This document shows positions 6,856-10,844 of a stretch of DNA of 10,844 nucleotides, in pieces (positions within the stretch are counted from its first letter, which is position 1; every line of letters starts with the position of its first letter). Under the pieces are notes generated by a model, which worked only from the letters and a program-made list of their open reading frames with translations, had not been told where the DNA came from and ran no database searches. Source of the DNA: an uncultured Clostridia bacterium (GTDB taxonomy: Bacteria; Bacillota; Clostridia; Oscillospirales; Ruminococcaceae). Both the position numbers and the translations under genes were made by a program. The stretch lies in contig CAMEQX010000021.1 in the NCBI GenBank assembly GCA_945933905.1, positions 1-10,844 on the forward strand, read 5' to 3'.

Positions 6856-7332
6856 ATGAAAGAATTGCTTATTTCCTCGCCGCAGTTTGAAAACGAGGGC
6901 AGAATTCCCGACTGCTGCGCGGGATTTGCCGAGGACAAATCACCCGAGCTTCACATCGAAGGAATTCCCGCCGAAGCCGTTTCGCTTGCCGTTATTCTGG
7001 ACGACTTGGGGCACCCTATTCAGCCGGGCTTCAATCACTGGACTGTCTGGAATATCCCGCCCGTCAGCACAATTCCGCGAAATTTGCCCGCGGGAGCTGT
7101 TGTGGAAGAACCCATTCACATTGAACAGGGTGCGGCGTACGGGAAGCACCGTTATCGCGGACCGAAGCCCCCGTTTAACCGGAACCACCGCTATCGGTTC
7201 ACCGTTTTTGCGCTGGACATCAAGCTTGATTTGCAGCCCGACGCGAGAAAAAGCGACTTGCTCAAAGCGATTGAAAACCACGTTCTCGCCGAGGGAACGC
7301 TTTTCGGAACCTATCAGCGAAAGCCGAATTAA
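6856..7332 (+). CDS. PEBP family (YbhB/YbcL-type, Raf-kinase-inhibitor-like) protein
   Basis: 158-residue cytoplasmic member of the phosphatidylethanolamine-binding protein family, a usual length for the bacterial type. The start is ATG 6856, preceded by AGAAAGGAA; an upstream TTG in the same frame (6832) lacks a ribosome site. Family marks in order are DD (49-50) and FNHWTVWNIP (59-68), then GKHRYRGPKPP (96-106) and HRYRFTVFALD (111-121). These form the anion-binding pocket with its conserved Asp, His and Pro. The C-terminal helix ends HVLAEGTLFGTYQR, as in YbhB relatives. There is no signal peptide. The biochemical role in bacteria is not settled. It lies in an operon with the upstream HEAT-like gene, followed by a terminator at 7339-7368. 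Confidence 0.93.
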   Translation: MKELLISSPQFENEGRIPDCCAGFAEDKSPELHIEGIPAEAVSLAVILDDLGHPIQPGFNHWTVWNIPPVSTIPRNLPAGAVVEEPIHIEQGAAYGKHRYRGPKPPFNRNHRYRFTVFALDIKLDLQPDARKSDLLKAIENHVLAEGTLFGTYQRKPN

Positions 7333-7338
7333 ACAAAC

Positions 7339-7368
7339 AAAAACCGCCCTTTCGAGAGCGGTTTTTTT
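7339..7368. terminator. Bidirectional terminator between PEBP and chemoreceptor genes
   Basis: AAAAACCGC (7339-7347) pairs with GCGGTTTTT (7358-7366); two further pairs can close a TTCG tetraloop. T7 follows on the plus strand and TTTTTGTTTGTTT on the minus strand. It lies between the stop of the PEBP gene (7332) and that of the chemoreceptor-like gene (7374). Confidence 0.85.
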
Positions 7369-7373
7369 ATGTA

Positions 7374-8691
7374 TTAGCGGAAGGATTTCACCACGTCGTC
7401 CATTTTGCGTGCGTTTTCGGCAACCTCGGAAGCGATGATGTTTGACTGCTCGGAGGTCTGCGAGGTCTGTCCGACAATCGCGGAAATCTGCTCGATACGC
7501 TCCATTATCGCGGCGGCGGATTTCGTCTGCTTTTCGGTCATTTCCGTGATAACGCGAGAGTGCTCCGCGCTTTCCTCAGCCGTTTCAATAACCCTGTTCA
7601 TACATTCCGCAACGTTATCCGCGATATCCTTTCCGCGCTTAACCGCGTCAAGCGAAGCGTCGATGAGCTTTGCCGTGTTGCTGACAGCCTCCTGAGACTT
7701 GGTCGCGAGGTTTCTTACCTCCTCCGCAACAACGGAAAATCCCTTTCCCATTTCGCCCGCGCGCCGCTTCAATAGACGCATTGAGCGCGAGAATATTCGT
7801 CTGGAAAGCGATATCCTCGATAGTCGCGACAATGTTTCTGATTTGCTCGGAACTCTGTTCAATCTCCTCATACGCCGAAAGCATATTTTTCATCTCGGCA
7901 TTGCTTTCGTTGAGCATTTCGGTTGAGCGCTTCGCGGAGCTTTCCGCCTGTTCCGCTTCCGCGAGAGTGTTTCCCGTTTCGGAAGAAATCGCCGCGATGT
8001 CCTCCGAAACAAGCGAAATCGAATTCTGCTGGGTGTCCGCAGCGCTGTTTATATCGTGCGCAATCTCAAGCATTTTGTCCGCGGAGGTGTTGACCGCCAT
8101 TGAAATTTCTGCGATTTTTAAAACGATTTCGGACTGCTGTTTGTTCATTTGCTCGGTTTCGTCCATCTGACTTTGAACCTGCTCGAGAAGCTTGTCCGCG
8201 TCGGATTTCGCGTTTTGTGCGTTTCCGATGAATTTGAGCGAGCATTTTACAAGATAAACGACAAGAAACGCGCCGATGTTCATTCCCGCAAGACCTTTTA
8301 TGAGGAACTCAAGGCTTTGTCCGCTGTAAAAGAAATCGTTGAAAATCAATCCCGCAACGCAGGCGATATCCATAACAATCCAGTGTGCAATCAGGTTTTT
8401 CGTGTTATAGTAAATCGCGATGATTGCCATTGACGCGAGAAGCAGCGGAAACATCGAGTGAAGCTCGTGCTTTACCGTTGACATCACAAGAATTATAAGG
8501 CACTGCGCTTGTGAAAGGATTATTCCTCGGAAAACCCTGTCCTTTTTGTCGCGGAGAAGACGTACTCCAAGACAAATCAAGCCGCCCAGCACAATCATAA
8601 TCACGCCGAGGAGAATTGCCCCCGCGACCATATTGATTACTCCGAAAACCACAACGCAGAACAATACAATAGCCGAGTGAATTGTCACCAT
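7374..8691 (-). pseudogene. Six-helix methyl-accepting chemotaxis-like protein, frameshifted at the tip
   Basis: Two overlapping frames together make a 439-residue receptor. The first (ATG 8691 to about 7759, 311 residues) has six predicted membrane helices near residues 5-22, 25-44, 56-73, 80-95, 103-118 and 134-152, with no large outside domain and no evident HAMP. A long coiled-coil signalling region follows, to [15 protein letters not shown]. The second (7760-7374, 128 residues) continues with [19 protein letters not shown] and ends DDVVKSFR. The receptor tip normally reads IEAARAGE; here two bases are missing from a GC repeat at 7758-7767, and adding them restores a multiple of three. 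Without this, translation leaves the domain right at the contact point for CheA/CheW. The start is uncertain because no clear ribosome site precedes ATG 8691. As read, it is broken, by mutation or sequence error. Confidence 0.85.
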
Positions 8692-8726
8692 TTTTTCGGA
8701 TACCAAAGAACTGATATTCGTTAAAT

Positions 8727-8732
8727 ATTATA
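8727..8732 (-). promoter_or_regulatory. Possible -10 box of the chemoreceptor-like gene
   Basis: A consensus TATAAT lies on the minus strand at 8732-8727, placing a transcription start about 30 nt before ATG 8691. No good -35 is found 16-18 nt further upstream, so the call is weak. Confidence 0.35.
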
Positions 8733-8822
8733 TCCTTGTGTGTTTCAGATGAACTTTTTTGTGGAAATTGCATAAATCGAAGGATTTTTGGTTATTTTCA
8801 ACGAAAGTTTTCAAAAATCATA

Positions 8823-8851
8823 TTGAAATTTGTCGGAAAATATGATATGAT
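8823..8851 (+). promoter_or_regulatory. Promoter of the GGDEF-EAL gene
   Basis: TTGAAA (8823-8828) and TATGAT (8846-8851) are 17 nt apart, with an extended -10 TATGA. The ribosome site GGAGG (8879-8883) lies 5 nt before ATG 8889. The block from 8822 to 8848 matches 6311-6337 at all but five positions and without gaps. Confidence 0.65.
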
Positions 8852-8888
8852 AATGTACATAAATGCGTAAAAACTCTTGGAGGAAAAG

Positions 8889-10489
8889 ATGTCCATTGAA
8901 ATAAAACGCAAAACCAAAGCCCTGATTTCGCTAATTCTGGGTATTGCGCTATTCGTCATTTTTCAGGTTTTGTCAATCGTTTTCGGCAGATTTAGGGAGC
9001 TCTCGTTTTTGAGCGGCGTGTGGTCGGCTTTTCAGTACGCCTCGTGCCTCTTTCTCGTGAGGACAAACCGGAAAAGAGGCATAATAACCTCAATTATTCT
9101 GCTTTTAGCTTCGCTGGTAAATATACTTAGGGTAATTGTTTTCAACAAGGAAAATCTTCCCGTTGCGGGACTTTTTAACGTGCTGTTCTACATAATCACA
9201 ATCATCTGGCTCGGACTTATTTTTGCGCGACAGGAAAGGGCCGCCGTGACGGATGTAGTAACGGGGCTGCTTAACCGGCGCGGCTTGTATCAAAAGCTGA
9301 TTGCGCTTATCGAGAACGAAAAGCCGTTTCAGCTGATTTATTTTGAAATCGCGAATTTCAAGCTGTTAAACGACAGCTTCGGTCACGTTTACGGCGACCT
9401 TGTTCTCAAAAAGATAACAAAGCTTTTACAGGATTATTTCGGCGAAAAAGGAACGGTTGTAAGAAGCGGAGGCTCGGAGTTTGTCGTTATTCTCAAGGAC
9501 AGCGCGGACGCCGAAAAGGACGCAAACCACATTCTTCAAATTCTCGCGGAGAAGATTATTCTTTCGGAGGACAGCGACGTTCACGACTGCTATCTCACGG
9601 TATTTGCGGGAATTTCCTCATATCCCGACAACAGCGCGAATTACGAGGAGCTGATAAATTTCGCGGATATGGCTATGCTGGAGGCGGCAAAGAAAAATTC
9701 CGCTCACGCGGTTTTGTTTGAGCCGAGTATGGAAGAGCGCGCAAAACGGCAGATGGAAATTGAGCGCCTGATTAAAGCGGGCTTGGAAAACGACTATTTC
9801 TATCTGATGTATCAGCCGCAGTTTATGCTTGACGGGAAAAAGCTGCGCGGCTTCGAGTCGCTTATCAGAATGAAGCTCCCCGACGGCACGATTATCAGCC
9901 CCGGAGAGTTTATCCCCGTTGCCGAAAAGGGCAAAAACATCGTTTTAATCGACGAGTATGTTTTGCGCAGGGCTATGAGAGAGTTCAAGGGGATTGTCGC
10001 AAAAAAACCCGAGCTTATGATTTCCCCGAAAAAGTCAAGGAAATCATCGAAGAAATCGGCTTTCCCGCGAAAAATCTCGAAATCGAAATCACGGAATACA
10101 GTATGGTGCAGTCGGTTAAAGTAACCGTTGACAATATCAAAAAGCTGCGTGTTTTGGGAATTCAGGTCGCTCTCGATGATTTCGGGACAGGCTATACCTC
10201 GCTGAATTATCTCTCGCAGATGCCCGTGAATTTGCTCAAAATCGACAAGAGCCTTATCGACGATATCGAGCAGGACGAGCAAAAATGCGAGTTTGTAAAC
10301 GCGATTATCGCGATGGGACACATTATGGGCTGCGAGGTTATCTCAGAGGGCGTTGAAAACGAAATGCAGCTCGAAAAGCTGAAGGAAAACGACTGCGACT
10401 TAATTCAAGGCTATGTTTGGGGCAAGCCGCTGCCCTTTGATGCGGCAAGGTCGCTTTCGGAAGAAACAGAAAAGAGCGCTGAAAAATAA
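8889..10489 (+). pseudogene. Membrane GGDEF-EAL protein with frameshifting deletion in EAL
   Basis: The start is ATG 8889 with GGAGG 5 nt upstream. About four membrane helices (residues near 10-32, 42-57, 63-86, 92-113) precede a GGDEF domain (about 118-285). Its catalytic residues are degenerate: FEIANFK (152-158) replaces the usual DxDxFK, GGSEF (194-198) replaces GGDEF, and no RxxD site is present. An EAL domain follows, with ESL at 323-325 and SPGEFIPVAE. At GATTTCC (10019-10025), just after KPELMIS, the frame changes. The second frame (10019-10489) carries LEIEITE, DDFGTGYTSL, KIDKSLI, SEGVEN and QGYVWGKPLP, the remaining c-di-GMP phosphodiesterase motifs. The conserved VNxS metal-site segment is missing, about a dozen codons. 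Left as is, the first product ends at 10124 after 411 residues with a scrambled tail. If intact it would probably have degraded c-di-GMP, with GGDEF as a regulatory domain. Confidence 0.85.
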
Positions 10490-10500
10490 TCAGCGCTCTT
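10472..10500 (+). terminator. Terminator overlapping the end of the GGDEF-EAL gene
   Basis: AAGAGCGCTGA (10472-10482) pairs perfectly with TCAGCGCTCTT (10490-10500). The 7-nt loop contains the stop codon TAA (10487-10489), so the last codons form the left arm. The plus-strand exit gtttctc is only moderately T-rich. Confidence 0.7.
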
Positions 10501-10508
10501 GTTTCTCG

Positions 10509-10537
10509 CCTGACACATATCCGCACAAAATGTCAGG
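10509..10537. repeat. 7-bp inverted repeat upstream of the UvrA-like gene
   Basis: CCTGACA (10509-10515) and TGTCAGG (10531-10537) are exact inverted copies 15 nt apart, just upstream of the -10 at 10558. The spacing of half-sites is near two helical turns, as for a dimeric regulator, but this is inference. Confidence 0.35.
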
Positions 10538-10557
10538 ATTTTTCGAGAATTTTGTGC

Positions 10558-10563
10558 TATAAT
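10558..10563 (+). promoter_or_regulatory. Extended -10 promoter of the UvrA-like gene
   Basis: Consensus TATAAT (10558-10563) is preceded by TGC, forming an extended -10. The 17-nt-spaced -35 position reads AGGATT, a poor match, which an extended -10 can tolerate. The ribosome site AGGAGG lies before ATG 10602. Confidence 0.55.
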
Positions 10564-10601
10564 GAAATGATGAAAAACAGGTCGGTTCAAAGGAGGAAGA
10601 A

Positions 10602-10844
10602 ATGGATAAAATCAAAATCAGAGGTCTGAAGCAAAACAATCTCAAAAACATCTCGCTTGATATCCCGAAGAACAAAATCGTTGTTTTCACGGGAGTTTCG
10701 GGCTCGGGCAAATCAAGTATCGTTTTCGACACGATTGCCGCGGAGAGCCAGCGCCAGATGAACGAAACGTACAGCGCTTGGGTGAGAGGAAGGCTTCCAA
10801 AATACGAGAAGCCCAAAGTGGAACGCATCGACAACCTTTCCGCT
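10602..10844 (+). CDS. UvrA-like ABC ATPase, N-terminal 81 residues (runs off the window)
   Basis: The start is ATG 10602 with AGGAGGAAG upstream, and the frame stays open to the window end. The first 81 residues begin [20 protein letters not shown], the standard UvrA opening. A Walker A motif follows, GVSGSGKSS (residues 32-40), then [13 protein letters not shown]. After this point classical UvrA reads like [22 protein letters not shown]; here the sequence is [18 protein letters not shown] and then IDNLSA. That pattern fits the shorter UvrA-like ABC proteins found beside true UvrA in many Gram-positives, some linked to drug self-resistance, rather than the excision-repair protein itself. Only the start is visible, so zinc fingers and the UvrB-binding domain cannot be checked. 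Confidence 0.85.
   Translation, partial: MDKIKIRGLKQNNLKNISLDIPKNKIVVFTGVSGSGKSSIVFDTIAAESQRQMNETYSAWVRGRLPKYEKPKVERIDNLSA

Noticed and set aside
8405..8773. Minus-strand frame of 122 codons overlapping the chemoreceptor start
   Set aside because: It is out of frame with the clear membrane helices and receptor sequence, and shows no ribosome site.

Overview
The window looks like chromosomal DNA from a low-to-mid GC Gram-positive bacterium, most likely a gut- or rumen-type clostridium (Oscillospirales/Ruminococcaceae-like). This is inferred from strong AGGAGG-type ribosome sites, extended -10 promoters (TGnTATAAT), dense intrinsic terminators between genes, and a set of membrane and cytosolic signalling proteins (PAS-GGDEF, hybrid histidine kinase, chemoreceptor-like protein, GGDEF-EAL). 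No tRNA, rRNA, CRISPR array, transposase or phage gene was seen. The taxonomic call is inference.

Layout. Positions 1-271 carry four inverted repeats and no convincing gene. A 422-residue protein of unknown function follows on the minus strand (272-1540), with a promoter overlapped by a palindrome. At 1764-2289 (minus) lies a collapsed gene. It has a lipoprotein signal peptide, a solute-binding-protein-like piece, a piece weakly resembling a 5'-nucleotidase C-terminus, and the last third of a receiver domain. It still sits between a good promoter and a good terminator. Divergent from it is an intact diguanylate cyclase with PAS domains (2555-4126). It converges on a shared terminator with a hybrid histidine kinase (4163-6148, minus) that is cut by one in-frame TAA in its ATP-binding domain. 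A two-gene operon on the plus strand (6388-7332) encodes a small HEAT-like protein and a PEBP/YbhB-type protein. It converges with a six-helix, chemoreceptor-like protein (7374-8691, minus) that has a 2-nt frameshift at the receptor tip. Divergent from that is a membrane GGDEF-EAL protein (8889-10489, plus) with a frameshifting internal deletion in the EAL domain. The window ends inside a UvrA-like ABC ATPase (10602 onward).

The main observation is a pattern. Of five signal-transduction genes in about 9 kb, four are broken, each by a different kind of lesion: homopolymer indel plus large deletions, nonsense substitution, dinucleotide-repeat deletion, and a deletion apparently between short direct repeats. 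The genes not tied to signalling look intact. The lesions differ in kind, so one simple sequencing artefact is not the easiest explanation, but raw reads would be needed to decide. I found no convincing previously undescribed multi-gene system. The best leads are this clustered decay of c-di-GMP and phosphorelay genes, the catalytically degenerate GGDEF domain of the GGDEF-EAL protein, and the unknown 422-residue protein.
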